A DNA stretch of 64,000 bases, from the NCBI RefSeq assembly GCF_022170785.1, contig NZ_CP081870.1, positions 3,646,001 through 3,710,000 on the forward strand, in the 5' to 3' direction. This DNA comes from Rossellomorea marisflavi. Its GTDB lineage: Bacteria; Bacillota; Bacilli; Bacillales; Bacillaceae_B. Below, piece after piece: positions 27,025 through 35,513 of this stretch. The translations under genes were made by a program, and so were the position numbers. The notes below the pieces were generated by a model, which was not told the DNA's origin, made no database searches, and worked only from the letters and a program-made list of their open reading frames with translations. Each line of letters begins with the position of its first letter. The stretch's first letter is position 1.

Positions 27025-28170
27025 TCATGGTTGAAAAACAGTGGATTCAACTGGGATGCGTATAGTAAAAGTCGTCTTCTCATCGGTGGAACGACAGGTG
27101 AGGGTACCATTATGCTTCTCCACAAGCTTTCTACAAATGTAGAGGCCGATGCCTGTACCGAGATCCTTCGTCGTGAAGAAAGGCTCGAAGATCGCTTCGA
27201 TTTTCTCTTCCTCGATCCGTGGCCCGTTATTGCAGAAGGTGACCACCACATCATCCTCCAGCATTTCGCAGCTCACATTGATATGGCGGTAGCCTTGCAC
27301 TTCCTGAAGGGCATCGATGGAATTCATGATCAGATTCAGGAATACCTGTCTGATTTCGTCCTTATTCCCCACTATCATCACATCCGGCGAACAGTGGCTC
27401 TGAATGGACACATCCCCGTCCAGGAGGGTCGGATAGAGAAATTCTATCAGCTCTTCCAGAAGGCTCATGAGGCTCATCCGCTCTTGCTTGCTTTCGATGA
27501 GCTCCTTACGGGAAACATGGAGAAACTGGGAGATGCGATAGTTCAATTGATCGAGCTCATGCTGCATGATATCCATATATGGGAGATCAGGATAATCATT
27601 TCTCAACAGCTTCATGAATCCGACGATGGAGGTCAGGGGATTCCTGAATTCGTGGACAAAGCTTGAGCTCATCTGTCCGAGGATGGTCAAGCGCTCTTTA
27701 TGGGTCTGGTCGATATAGAGCTCCTTTTCCTTCAGCACCTGATCTTTGATTTCCGTATACCGCCTCACGGCCAGATAAGAAAATCGATCAAACAGCTCAT
27801 TCACAAAGTCGAGCTTTGGCTGGAACCCCCCATGCTCCATAAAGGAGTGATTCAGCCATTTGATGATCGTACTTTTACCGATGTTGACGTTGTACACGAA
27901 TTCACTAATGTTCACGTCGGCATCCACCCGCTCCTGGGCGGTTTTATTGGCGAGGAAAAGCATCTCTTCTTCTGTGAGGGGTCTTTCAACCGCGCGTATG
28001 ACAAGATGGAACATCCGTCTTGCATTACGCTCAACCTCTTCTTTATGCTTATCTGTATCTGAAATCACGATGTCATCGAGCCAGTTCTGGATCATTTCAT
28101 TTTCATGCCGCTTCAAAAAATCTATCATCATTTCACTGGGACTAGTCATCTTTTGGTCAATCTCCTTCAT
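27025..28170 (-). CDS. sensor histidine kinase with RsbRD-like N-terminus
   Basis: This cytoplasmic kinase has about 380 residues. An N-terminal helical sensor (MIDFLKRHENEMIQNWLDDI...) resembles RsbR N-domains. Then come HisKA with the phospho-His in FVHEFRNPLTSIVGFMKLL (about residue 180), the N box NLIMNSIDALQ, and G boxes DLGTGIGLYICRKLVEKH at the end. It has the look of Bacillus KinA/KinE-type orphan kinases that feed Spo0F, but no response regulator is next to it and the pathway is inferred. The start is uncertain. ATG 28170 is given; ATG 28149 has AAGGAG 12 bases upstream, and the frame is open back to a weak TTG at 28269. Confidence 0.85.
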   Translation of the reverse strand: MKEIDQKMTSPSEMMIDFLKRHENEMIQNWLDDIVISDTDKHKEEVERNARRMFHLVIRAVERPLTEEEMLFLANKTAQERVDADVNISEFVYNVNIGKSTIIKWLNHSFMEHGGFQPKLDFVNELFDRFSYLAVRRYTEIKDQVLKEKELYIDQTHKERLTILGQMSSSFVHEFRNPLTSIVGFMKLLRNDYPDLPYMDIMQHELDQLNYRISQFLHVSRKELIESKQERMSLMSLLEELIEFLYPTLLDGDVSIQSHCSPDVMIVGNKDEIRQVFLNLIMNSIDALQEVQGYRHINVSCEMLEDDVVVTFCNNGPRIEEEKIEAIFEPFFTTKDLGTGIGLYICRKLVEKHNGTLTCRSTDEKTTFTIRIPVESTVFQP

Positions 28171-28339
28171 TCCAGCACGCTCTCTCACTAGTAATAACCC
28201 TATCATACCATTAATAAAGGCGGTAAATGGATGAGTTTGGCTTTTGGTGATACTTTCTTCTACTGTCAAAGTTGGAAAATCCCTTCCACCCGTCGGAATC
28301 CTCCGTATTTCTCTTCTATTCTCTTATTTCTATAGGATA

Positions 28340-28615
28340 TTTCATTATAAAGAACTAGTAAACTTATAATAAAACACAAAAAACGACACTATATGACAAG
28401 GTTCAATAAAAAATGATTCTTTACGTGATGAAAATTACCTGCTACTATAGTTCTTAATAAAGAACACCCCTCCCTAACTTTCTCTCTATCATCAAGAGCT
28501 TGAACCAGACATCCTTACCTCTGAACTATTTTTCCCAACTGTATCAACCAGATTCCATCCCCTTCGACATGCGAACCACTGGTATTTCACTCTTTTATTG
28601 TTCATTATTAAGAAC
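28340..28615. promoter_or_regulatory. three copies of a palindromic motif upstream of the polysaccharide operon
   Basis: TTTCATTATAAAGAAC (28340-28355), GTTCTTAATAAAGAAC (28450-28465) and GTTCATTATTAAGAAC (28600-28615) share the consensus GTTCWTWATWAAGAAC. The second has perfect six-base arms. The third ends just before the GAGGTG ribosome site of the GH16 gene, so a bound protein could also cover the translation start. The region 28270-28620 has no gene and is AT-rich. These sites are the only feature seen in it. Confidence 0.5.
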
Positions 28616-28629
28616 TTGAGGTGATTTCA

Positions 28630-29451
28630 TTGAAGGTGCTCATCGGTTTCCTCTTCCTCTGTCTCATTCTCACTCTTTCATCGGATGTGACCTCCAAGGA
28701 TCACGCTGAGATCCAGGCAGATGAGTCCTTCCCGTTTAAACTGAGGGATCTTTCTCCGCGCTCCCAGTCCCAGGATGATTGGATGCTGATCTTTGAAGAA
28801 GAATTCAGTGGAGACTCTTGGAGAGAGAAATGGAATATCCAGGACTGGCCTTCAGATAAGAACGAGGAGCTCCAGTATTACACGCCCGACAATGTCACGG
28901 CGCGAAACGGATACCTCGTGCTTTCCTCGAAATCGGAGCGCTTTAAAGGAAGGGATTATACGTCAGGGGCTGTGACCACGGAAGATTTATTTGAATTCAC
29001 ATACGGCAAATTGGAAATACGGGCCAAACTCCCTTCTTCAAAAGGAGTATTTCCAGCTCTCTGGCTCGTGAACTCTGAATCGGAGGATTGGCTGCCCGAG
29101 ATCGATGTGGTGGAGAATATCGGACAGGAACCGAACAACCTCTATTTCGTCGTTCACTGGAAGGATGATAAAGGCGTTCAAAAACGGGACTACCTCACCT
29201 ATACAGGGGAGGAAGCCTTTCACGAGCACTTCCACACGTACGGGATGATCTGGGATGAAGACAAGATCTCTTGGACGCTCGACGGTCAGGTGGTATTCGA
29301 AACCACAGCCTTCTCTCCGGATGTCCCTCTCTTTCTTTATATGAATACCGCCATCGGCGGAATATGGCCGGGGGATCCAGAGCCGGGGAATGTTAATGAA
29401 GAATTCCTGATTGACTATGTGCGGGTCTATCAAGACCGCGGGGAGGAATGA
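28630..29451 (+). CDS. secreted glycoside hydrolase family 16 (beta-glucanase-like)
   Basis: This 273-residue enzyme has an N-terminal hydrophobic signal (VLIGFLFLCLILTL) and a GH16 jelly-roll domain from about residue 55. The catalytic motif EIDVVENIG (nucleophile Glu, Asp, acid/base Glu) is near residue 158. GH16 enzymes cut beta-1,3 or beta-1,3/1,4-glucans and galactans. It starts with TTG 28630, seven bases after GAGGTG; a GTG at 28621 overlaps that site. The GT2 synthase starts three bases after its stop and a deacetylase follows, so it probably trims or releases the polymer made by this operon. Confidence 0.88.
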   Translation: MKVLIGFLFLCLILTLSSDVTSKDHAEIQADESFPFKLRDLSPRSQSQDDWMLIFEEEFSGDSWREKWNIQDWPSDKNEELQYYTPDNVTARNGYLVLSSKSERFKGRDYTSGAVTTEDLFEFTYGKLEIRAKLPSSKGVFPALWLVNSESEDWLPEIDVVENIGQEPNNLYFVVHWKDDKGVQKRDYLTYTGEEAFHEHFHTYGMIWDEDKISWTLDGQVVFETTAFSPDVPLFLYMNTAIGGIWPGDPEPGNVNEEFLIDYVRVYQDRGEE

Positions 29452-29453
29452 AT

Positions 29454-30800
29454 ATGCTATTGCTCTTGATTACCTTCACACTTTTTATCGCCTTCGTCCT
29501 GTTTCAAACCGTCTATATCCTGGTCCCCCTGTTCAAGAATGAAAAGAAGAAACGGGTCCCCATCAACCGACAGCACTCCTTCTCCATCATCGTTCCCGCT
29601 TATAATGAAGAGAGGGTGATCGAGAATTGCATACACGGCTATTTGCATCAGGCCCACCGGGACGCGGAGCTGATCATCGTGAACGATGGCTCGACCGATT
29701 CCACCTTCAATGTCCTGAAGGAATTACTGGATCTCCATATCTACCACAGACCTGGTGAAGACGGGCTCTTTCATAAAGAAGTGATCAATGTCTTCCGCTC
29801 CTCTCTCCATCCTTCGATCTATGTGCTAGATAAAGTGAATGGCGGGAAAGCCGATGCACTGAATGCAGGCATCACCTTCAGTCGTAACGAGCTCGTGGTC
29901 ACCCTGGATGCCGATAGTATCCTTGGGGAAGATGCGTTAGTGGAAATGAACGCGGCCTTCCAGGATCACAGGGTCATCGCCTGCGGCGGCAACGTCTTGA
30001 TTTCTCAGGCATTTTCAGGTGAGATCGGGAATCTGAAGCCAACATTTACGATCCCGAACGTGATCCGCTATCAGTTCCTTCAGTATCTGACCGCCTTTCT
30101 CCTCCACAAGCGGGCACAGGCAGCGGTCGGCGCCATCACGGTCATCGCCGGGGCGTTCGGCACGTTCCGCCGGGAGACACTATTCCACATACAAGGCTTC
30201 CGCAGTACGATTGGCGAAGATATGGATATCACCCTGAAACTGCACCGGTGGATCGAAGAGAATGGCCGCAGCTCGCGGATCGCCTTTGTTCCTTCCGCCG
30301 TCTGCTACACGGAGTGCCCCGATACATTGAAGTCCATGTTCAAGCAGCGGGTCCGATGGCAAAAGGCGTTCATCGACTGCCTGATTCACTACCGCTCCTC
30401 CTATTTCACCCGGTTTTCCTGGAGATTCTCCCTTTTCTTCCTGGTCGACCAGTTCATCATCGGCACGCTGAATGCGTTCACCGTGATTGCTGCACCCGTC
30501 GTCTTCATCTTCCGCCATGACGGGATGACGCTTTTCCTGTTGCTCGGGCTGACAGCAGTCCTGCTCTTCATGTATCAAAGCATCATCACGATCTATATCA
30601 GCAGGCTTCACGGCATCCGGTTTTCAAAACGGGACATCATCCGGATCCTCTGCTTCCTGCCTGTGGAAATCGGCGTGTACCGGATGATCAACCTCGTATT
30701 CGTCGTGTACGGCACCCTCTCCTACTTCCATCAGCCCCAGTCATGGGATAAGTTTGAACGGACCGGGACGGTAGGCTGGAAGGGAGTGAAGCGGGCATGA
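29454..30800 (+). CDS. membrane glycosyltransferase family 2 (PgaC/IcaA-like polysaccharide synthase)
   Basis: This 448-residue processive GT2 has an N-terminal membrane helix and several C-terminal ones. The GT-A core has VPAYNEERVIENC (about residue 50), NDGSTDST (about 75), LDADS (about 150), the acceptor motif GEDMDITLKL (about 255) and the QRVRW motif (about 300) of processive beta-glycan synthases. It resembles poly-N-acetylglucosamine and cellulose/hyaluronan-type synthases. ATG 29454 is chosen because GGGGAGG lies seven bases upstream; the ATG at 29448 overlaps that site. The deacetylase gene overlaps its end. The polymer is unknown, but a deacetylase partner points to an N-acetylated sugar. 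Confidence 0.9.
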   Translation: MLLLLITFTLFIAFVLFQTVYILVPLFKNEKKKRVPINRQHSFSIIVPAYNEERVIENCIHGYLHQAHRDAELIIVNDGSTDSTFNVLKELLDLHIYHRPGEDGLFHKEVINVFRSSLHPSIYVLDKVNGGKADALNAGITFSRNELVVTLDADSILGEDALVEMNAAFQDHRVIACGGNVLISQAFSGEIGNLKPTFTIPNVIRYQFLQYLTAFLLHKRAQAAVGAITVIAGAFGTFRRETLFHIQGFRSTIGEDMDITLKLHRWIEENGRSSRIAFVPSAVCYTECPDTLKSMFKQRVRWQKAFIDCLIHYRSSYFTRFSWRFSLFFLVDQFIIGTLNAFTVIAAPVVFIFRHDGMTLFLLLGLTAVLLFMYQSIITIYISRLHGIRFSKRDIIRILCFLPVEIGVYRMINLVFVVYGTLSYFHQPQSWDKFERTGTVGWKGVKRA

Positions 30801-31726
30801 TGATGAAGAGCCTTTTCGCATCCGGCTTCCTAGCCCTTCTTTTCAGTATCTTTGCAGGCATCTTCCTCTACTTCACCGAGCTTCTTCCCCCTGAGCCTGT
30901 CACGACTGCAGCGGCAGACAGCAACATCCAGATCGACGCCTGCGCGAAGGAATCCAGGACGTTCACGGGAAGGACGAGAACTGACGGTACGGTCCCGATC
31001 CTCACCTATCACCGCATCGTGGAGGAGAGCGACCTCTCGTCCCGGCACATGATCGACGGGAAGGTAAACCAGATGATCGTCACGAAGGAGGAATTCGAGA
31101 AACAGATCGCGTTTTTGAAAGAAGAAGGCTTCACGTCCCTTACCCTTCCTGAGCTCCATGAATTCCTTGTAAACAAACAGGAGATCCCCAAAAGGAGCGT
31201 CGTCATCACCTTCGACGACGGATATAAAGACAACGTGACCGAGGCATATCCAATTTTGAAGAAGTACGGATTTCAGGCTGCAAGCTTCCTGATCGCAGGT
31301 ATGATCACAGCGGAAGACCGTCCCTTCACCCCGGAATATGTCCAGTACGCCAGCACGAAGGAACTTTCCTCCGCCTGCACCGTCTTTTCCTATTATAGTC
31401 ACACGTTTGACTTCCATCATCGGAAAGGGTCCTCCATGGAGGATGAGAAAAGCTTTTTGATCACGGAAGACGCAAATGCCATCAAAAAAGATCTTGCGAA
31501 AAGCATCGGGGTCCTGAAGGGAGAGAGCCTTGCCTTTGCTTATCCTTACGGGGAATATTCCCCCAAGTCCATCAGGATCCTGAAGGAACTCGGCACCAGC
31601 ATGGCATTCACAACGGAAGAGCGTGACGCTTCTCAAGCCGATCATCTTTATGAGCTCCCGCGGCATTCGGTCTTTTACGATACCACCATGACCAAGTTTC
31701 GATCCATCTTCAAACCCCATCATTGA
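30797..31726 (+). CDS. membrane-anchored polysaccharide deacetylase (NodB/PgaB-like)
   Basis: This 309-residue protein has an N-terminal membrane anchor (FLALLFSIFAGIFLYF) and an extracellular NodB domain from about residue 70. Motif 1 is VVITFDDGYKDN (metal and catalytic Asp), motif 2 SHTFDFHH (metal His pair) and motif 3 FAYPYGEYSP. These resemble IcaB/PgaB and YdaL-like enzymes that remove acetyl groups from beta-1,6-GlcNAc polymers. It overlaps the synthase stop (ATGA) and ends the operon at a strong terminator. The metal triad looks complete, so it is probably active. Confidence 0.9.
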   Translation: MMMKSLFASGFLALLFSIFAGIFLYFTELLPPEPVTTAAADSNIQIDACAKESRTFTGRTRTDGTVPILTYHRIVEESDLSSRHMIDGKVNQMIVTKEEFEKQIAFLKEEGFTSLTLPELHEFLVNKQEIPKRSVVITFDDGYKDNVTEAYPILKKYGFQAASFLIAGMITAEDRPFTPEYVQYASTKELSSACTVFSYYSHTFDFHHRKGSSMEDEKSFLITEDANAIKKDLAKSIGVLKGESLAFAYPYGEYSPKSIRILKELGTSMAFTTEERDASQADHLYELPRHSVFYDTTMTKFRSIFKPHH

Positions 31727-31727
31727 A

Positions 31728-31760
31728 GAAAGCCGTCCCGGGATGACCGGGACGGCTTTC
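31728..31760. terminator. bidirectional terminator between deacetylase and GGDEF-EAL genes
   Basis: A perfect 14-bp GC-rich stem (31728-31741 with 31747-31760) with a five-base loop lies between the two convergent genes. U-runs are short on both strands. Confidence 0.8.
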
Positions 31761-31761
31761 A

Positions 31762-34149
31762 TTATAGTTTCATCTTGCCGAATACGTTCTTCTCGAAGTC
31801 TTCAGGAGACAGAGGTCTGCTGATGGCATACCCTTGGATCACATCGCATTCGGTCTGTTTCAGGAAGTCGTATTCCCCCATATCCTCGACTCCTTCTGCG
31901 GTGACCTTCAGCTGCAGATGCTTGGCCATGGAGATGATGCTCATGACGATGGCTTTGTGATCCTCATGGGAAGAAATCCCCTTGATGAAGGAGCGGTCGA
32001 TCTTCAACGTATCGAGTGGATACTGTTTCAGATAGCTCAAGCTTGAGTAGCCCGTCCCGAAATCATCCATGGAGATGGAAACCCCGATCTCCTTCAGTTC
32101 GTTCAGCTTCCGGATCATAATGTCTAGTTCATACATGGCGATGCTCTCGGTGACTTCTAGATCGAGATAATCCGGATTGAGACCCGTCCGCTTCAGAACG
32201 TCCTTCACCATGCAGGCGAATGATTCGTCAAGGAGCTGCTTGATCGAGACATTGACGCCTACCTTCATCGGCGGGTAGCCGGCACGCTGCCAGCGGACGT
32301 TCTGCTTGCAGGCTTCCTTCAGCACCCATTCCCCTATCGGGATGATGAGTCCCGTTTCTTCAGCAACGGGAATGAATTCAGACGGCGACACCGGACCCAA
32401 GGTTTGGTTGGTCCATCGAAGGAGTGCCTCCATCCCACACACCTTCTCAGTTGAAAGATGCCAGGACGGCTGGTAATGCAAGGTCAGTTCGTTGCGGGAG
32501 AGAGCCGACCGCAGCTCTTTCTCGATGACCATCTTCCGGTAGAACTGATGGTTCATTTCATCAGAGAAGAACTGGAAGCTGTTCTTCCCTTTCTCTTTCA
32601 CATAGTACATGGCCGTGTCGGCATTTTTCACGAGCGTCTTGGCGTCTCGGGCATCCTGTGGATAAAGGCTGATCCCGATGCTCGGTGTGATGGTATATTC
32701 CTGTCCTTGTATCCAGAACTCCCTTCTGAACTGATCGAGCAGATCGTTGGCGATGGCCACCGCGTCCTCCTTGGAACAATCCGGGAAGAGAAGGGTGAAC
32801 TCATCCCCGCCAAGCCGATAGACGTTCGCTCCATACGATCTCAGGAAATCTTCCAAACGCTCGGCAACTTCGATGAGGAGCAAGTCCCCGAAGTCGTGAC
32901 CAAGGGTATCATTGATGTATTTGAATCGATCCAGATCGATGAGCATGAGGGCTCCACCGGAGGCATCCTCAAGGAAGCCTGTGAGATCATCATTGAACTG
33001 CCGGCGATTCGGGAGCCTCGTCAATACATCGTGATTCGCCTGATAGGCAAGCTCTTCTTCATGCTCCTTCCGCTCCGTGATGTCTGTGGATACACAGAGC
33101 ACCAGGGTGGTGTCATCCGTCACAATGGGGATCTTCGACGTTTGGAGCCAGCGGACACCGCCGCTTGTGTCGACGAATTTCTCTTCCTCGACATCGATCC
33201 CCCTCATCGTCCGCAAGATGAACCGGTCCATTTCCGCAATGTCCCCGCCCGTCTGCCTGCTCTCCTGCAGCTCCAGATCGGTCTTGCCGATCATCTCATC
33301 CTTGGAGAGCCCGAATAAGGAGGCATAAGCGAGATTCACCAGGTAATACCGCCCGTCCTCATCTTTTGCATAAATATAGCTCGGGTTCATATCGATCACC
33401 GTCCTGAGGAAGGTGTGCTGCTCATCGATCCGTTCATTCATCTTCTTCACGGTTTCCACATGGATGCGATTAGACAAGATCAAGATGGAAATGGCGAACA
33501 GCAGGACCGCGAATGAACTCGGTAGCAGCATGGAACCGGGATAGAGATTCAGTACCCCGAGGGAATAGCCCACCACGGTGGAGATGGTGAAGTGGATCAG
33601 GAAGGAACGCTGGGCCGGGCTCTCGATCCATCTCGATAATAAATAGGATACAGCGAGACTGACGGCGAACATGATCGTATTCAGATAAAACACCCACGAA
33701 TACTCGCCTGGTACAGGGAAGTAGAATGGGAATGCATGACCTGGATTGATCACCCGCAGGGAGGCGACCCCCTTCTCGGTCCATCCGATCACATAAACAG
33801 CGAAACTCCAGCAATAGAAGAAGATGAGGATGCTCCTATTCATGAAGAAGCGCCATCTGGTCCCCTTCAAGTGCTTCATCTCCTGCGTATAAACGGTGTA
33901 GGCCACGTGGAAGAGAATCGGTGCGATCATGATGCTGCCGAACCGGAAGAGCCTGAAGAGAAACTCGACTACCTCCTCAGGGAGCAGCGTATAAGCGAAT
34001 AATACCGATACATCCAACTGCCAGAACGTGGCGAAAACGAGGAATAAGAAAAGCACCCTCGATAGACGGCTTCCTTTGAACATGCGAAGGATGGTGGCGC
34101 CGATGATGATCGGAATCAATGCGACGATAACTGAGTATAAAAAAAACAT
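31762..34149 (-). CDS. membrane GGDEF-EAL protein with 7TM and PAS domains (c-di-GMP turnover)
   Basis: This 795-residue protein has an N-terminal region of about seven membrane helices (1-230), a PAS domain (about 250-360, DMNPSYIYAKDEDGRYYLVN), a GGDEF domain with an intact RLGGDEF (about 455), and an EAL domain with MEALLRW (about 565) and DDFGTGYSSL (about 690). Both active-site sets are present, so it may make or degrade c-di-GMP. No RxxD inhibitory site is seen before GGDEF. It starts 13 bases after the ketosynthase stop with an AGGAGGG site, so the two are probably cotranscribed. It is convergent with the polysaccharide operon, whose product c-di-GMP could well control. Confidence 0.92.
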   Translation of the reverse strand: MFFLYSVIVALIPIIIGATILRMFKGSRLSRVLFLFLVFATFWQLDVSVLFAYTLLPEEVVEFLFRLFRFGSIMIAPILFHVAYTVYTQEMKHLKGTRWRFFMNRSILIFFYCWSFAVYVIGWTEKGVASLRVINPGHAFPFYFPVPGEYSWVFYLNTIMFAVSLAVSYLLSRWIESPAQRSFLIHFTISTVVGYSLGVLNLYPGSMLLPSSFAVLLFAISILILSNRIHVETVKKMNERIDEQHTFLRTVIDMNPSYIYAKDEDGRYYLVNLAYASLFGLSKDEMIGKTDLELQESRQTGGDIAEMDRFILRTMRGIDVEEEKFVDTSGGVRWLQTSKIPIVTDDTTLVLCVSTDITERKEHEEELAYQANHDVLTRLPNRRQFNDDLTGFLEDASGGALMLIDLDRFKYINDTLGHDFGDLLLIEVAERLEDFLRSYGANVYRLGGDEFTLLFPDCSKEDAVAIANDLLDQFRREFWIQGQEYTITPSIGISLYPQDARDAKTLVKNADTAMYYVKEKGKNSFQFFSDEMNHQFYRKMVIEKELRSALSRNELTLHYQPSWHLSTEKVCGMEALLRWTNQTLGPVSPSEFIPVAEETGLIIPIGEWVLKEACKQNVRWQRAGYPPMKVGVNVSIKQLLDESFACMVKDVLKRTGLNPDYLDLEVTESIAMYELDIMIRKLNELKEIGVSISMDDFGTGYSSLSYLKQYPLDTLKIDRSFIKGISSHEDHKAIVMSIISMAKHLQLKVTAEGVEDMGEYDFLKQTECDVIQGYAISRPLSPEDFEKNVFGKMKL

Positions 34150-34162
34150 GATGCCATCCCTC

Positions 34163-35335
34163 CTACTTCGAAATTAGCATACAGGCATTATTTCCGCTTA
34201 TGCCGTGTGTGGTGATGCTGACGCTCGAGACCGGCTGATAGATCGTCTCCCTCACCAAGGGAAGGGACTCAAATCCTTTCTGCCTGGTTTTGATGGTGGG
34301 CGGGATAAATCCGTACTCCATGGACAGGATGGAAGAGATCGTCTGGATCGCTCCCATGGCGGCAAAGGAATGGCCCGTCATCCCTTTGATCGACGTGATC
34401 GGGACCTTCCCTTTGAACATGCGATGGTGATTCTTGGATTCGATCCGGTCATTCACCTTCAGGCCGAGTGCCTGGCTGTTCACATAGGTGGGGGTCGCAT
34501 CCCCTACAACCGCTTGGAGGACCAAAAGCATCTCTTTGCCCGTCTCATCAACCTGGAGCATCGGCTTCCCTTCATTGCGTGAGACCACTTTTCCGATACT
34601 TCCGTGGATGGGTCGCCCCTTTTTAAGCGCATCTTCCCTTCTTTCGAGGATGAGCATGGCCGCTCCTTCTGCGAGGACGAAGCCGTCATGCTGTTCAGAG
34701 AAAGGGACGCCTGCATCGGTGATGGAGCTGGCAGATTGAATGGCCTTCATCTTGAGGAAGCCATTGATGCTCCACTGTCCAAGAGGGGCATCGGTCCCCC
34801 CGACCAGGCAGGCATCGACCTGACCCGTCTTAAGCAGTAATTTCCCCAAGGACACGGCATCAAGACTTGCCGTACAGCCTGTCGTAATGGTATATGCAGG
34901 CCCCTTCGCCCCGATATGCTCCGATACAGTGGAGGAAATCGTATGGGAATCGACGATGGAAACCCCGTGGACCGGATAGCCTTTCAATCCTGATGCCACT
35001 GGGGCATAGGCTTCCACTTCCAGGATCGCCCCTGCCGATGTACCGATGATGACGCCGATCCGTCTGGGATCCGCCGACAGCCCGCTCATGTCAACCGCAT
35101 CGCGTGCGGCCGCGACGGCGAGTCTTGTCGATCTCGGATACCGCCGGTAATTCCTGTTGCCGAACGTCTCGAACTCATCGTCGATCAGCCCCGCAATGAT
35201 ATCTCCTTCGTTTCTTCCCTTTCCTTTCAGGATGGAGTGGGTGCAAATCCCTGCCTCCAATATATGATGGAATTCTTGTTTATTCTTTGCACCGGGTATC
35301 TTCAGGCCATACCCGGTCACGACTATATCTTCCAA
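34163..35335 (-). CDS. beta-ketoacyl synthase-like protein with altered triad (Cys-Gln-His)
   Basis: This 390-residue thiolase-fold protein resembles FabF/KAS II. The nucleophile Cys is present in TITTGCTASLDA (about residue 153) and the second His in SIKGMTGHSFAAMGA (about 323). The first His of FabF (NAHGTST) is replaced by Gln in YVNSQALGL (about 286). The final FGFGGTN loop reads THGISGNNA. Condensation or decarboxylation may therefore be changed or lost. The start is probably TTG 35335 (nine bases after AAAGG), giving the usual MEDIVVTGYG-like N-terminus; ATG 35344 touches that site. No acyl carrier protein or other fatty-acid gene is nearby. The next gene is the GGDEF-EAL protein, 13 bases away. 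Confidence 0.85.
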   Translation of the reverse strand: MEDIVVTGYGLKIPGAKNKQEFHHILEAGICTHSILKGKGRNEGDIIAGLIDDEFETFGNRNYRRYPRSTRLAVAAARDAVDMSGLSADPRRIGVIIGTSAGAILEVEAYAPVASGLKGYPVHGVSIVDSHTISSTVSEHIGAKGPAYTITTGCTASLDAVSLGKLLLKTGQVDACLVGGTDAPLGQWSINGFLKMKAIQSASSITDAGVPFSEQHDGFVLAEGAAMLILERREDALKKGRPIHGSIGKVVSRNEGKPMLQVDETGKEMLLVLQAVVGDATPTYVNSQALGLKVNDRIESKNHHRMFKGKVPITSIKGMTGHSFAAMGAIQTISSILSMEYGFIPPTIKTRQKGFESLPLVRETIYQPVSSVSITTHGISGNNACMLISK

Positions 35336-35481
35336 TCGAACCATCCTTTACATATAGTAGAACATATACCCACAATACATATTATATAAGGAAAAGAGAC
35401 ATATTCCATTATAATTCGACATAAATAGGATGGTCCCTGCTTGTGTAGTGAAGAGAAAACGTTCCCACCAGCTTCAGTGGA

Positions 35482-35513
35482 AATAAAAATAGCGCCCGTA
35501 ATCCGGACGCTAT
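35482..35513 (-). terminator. terminator overlapping the stop of the phosphoesterase gene
   Basis: A 10-bp stem (35504-35513 with 35489-35498, one G-U) is followed by U residues on the minus strand. The hairpin includes the stop codon at 35510-35512. Confidence 0.8.

Noticed and set aside
30830..31762. Open frame of 310 codons on the minus strand across the deacetylase gene
   Set aside because: It covers the opposite strand of an intact NodB protein and the terminator, and its translation has no domain-like pattern.
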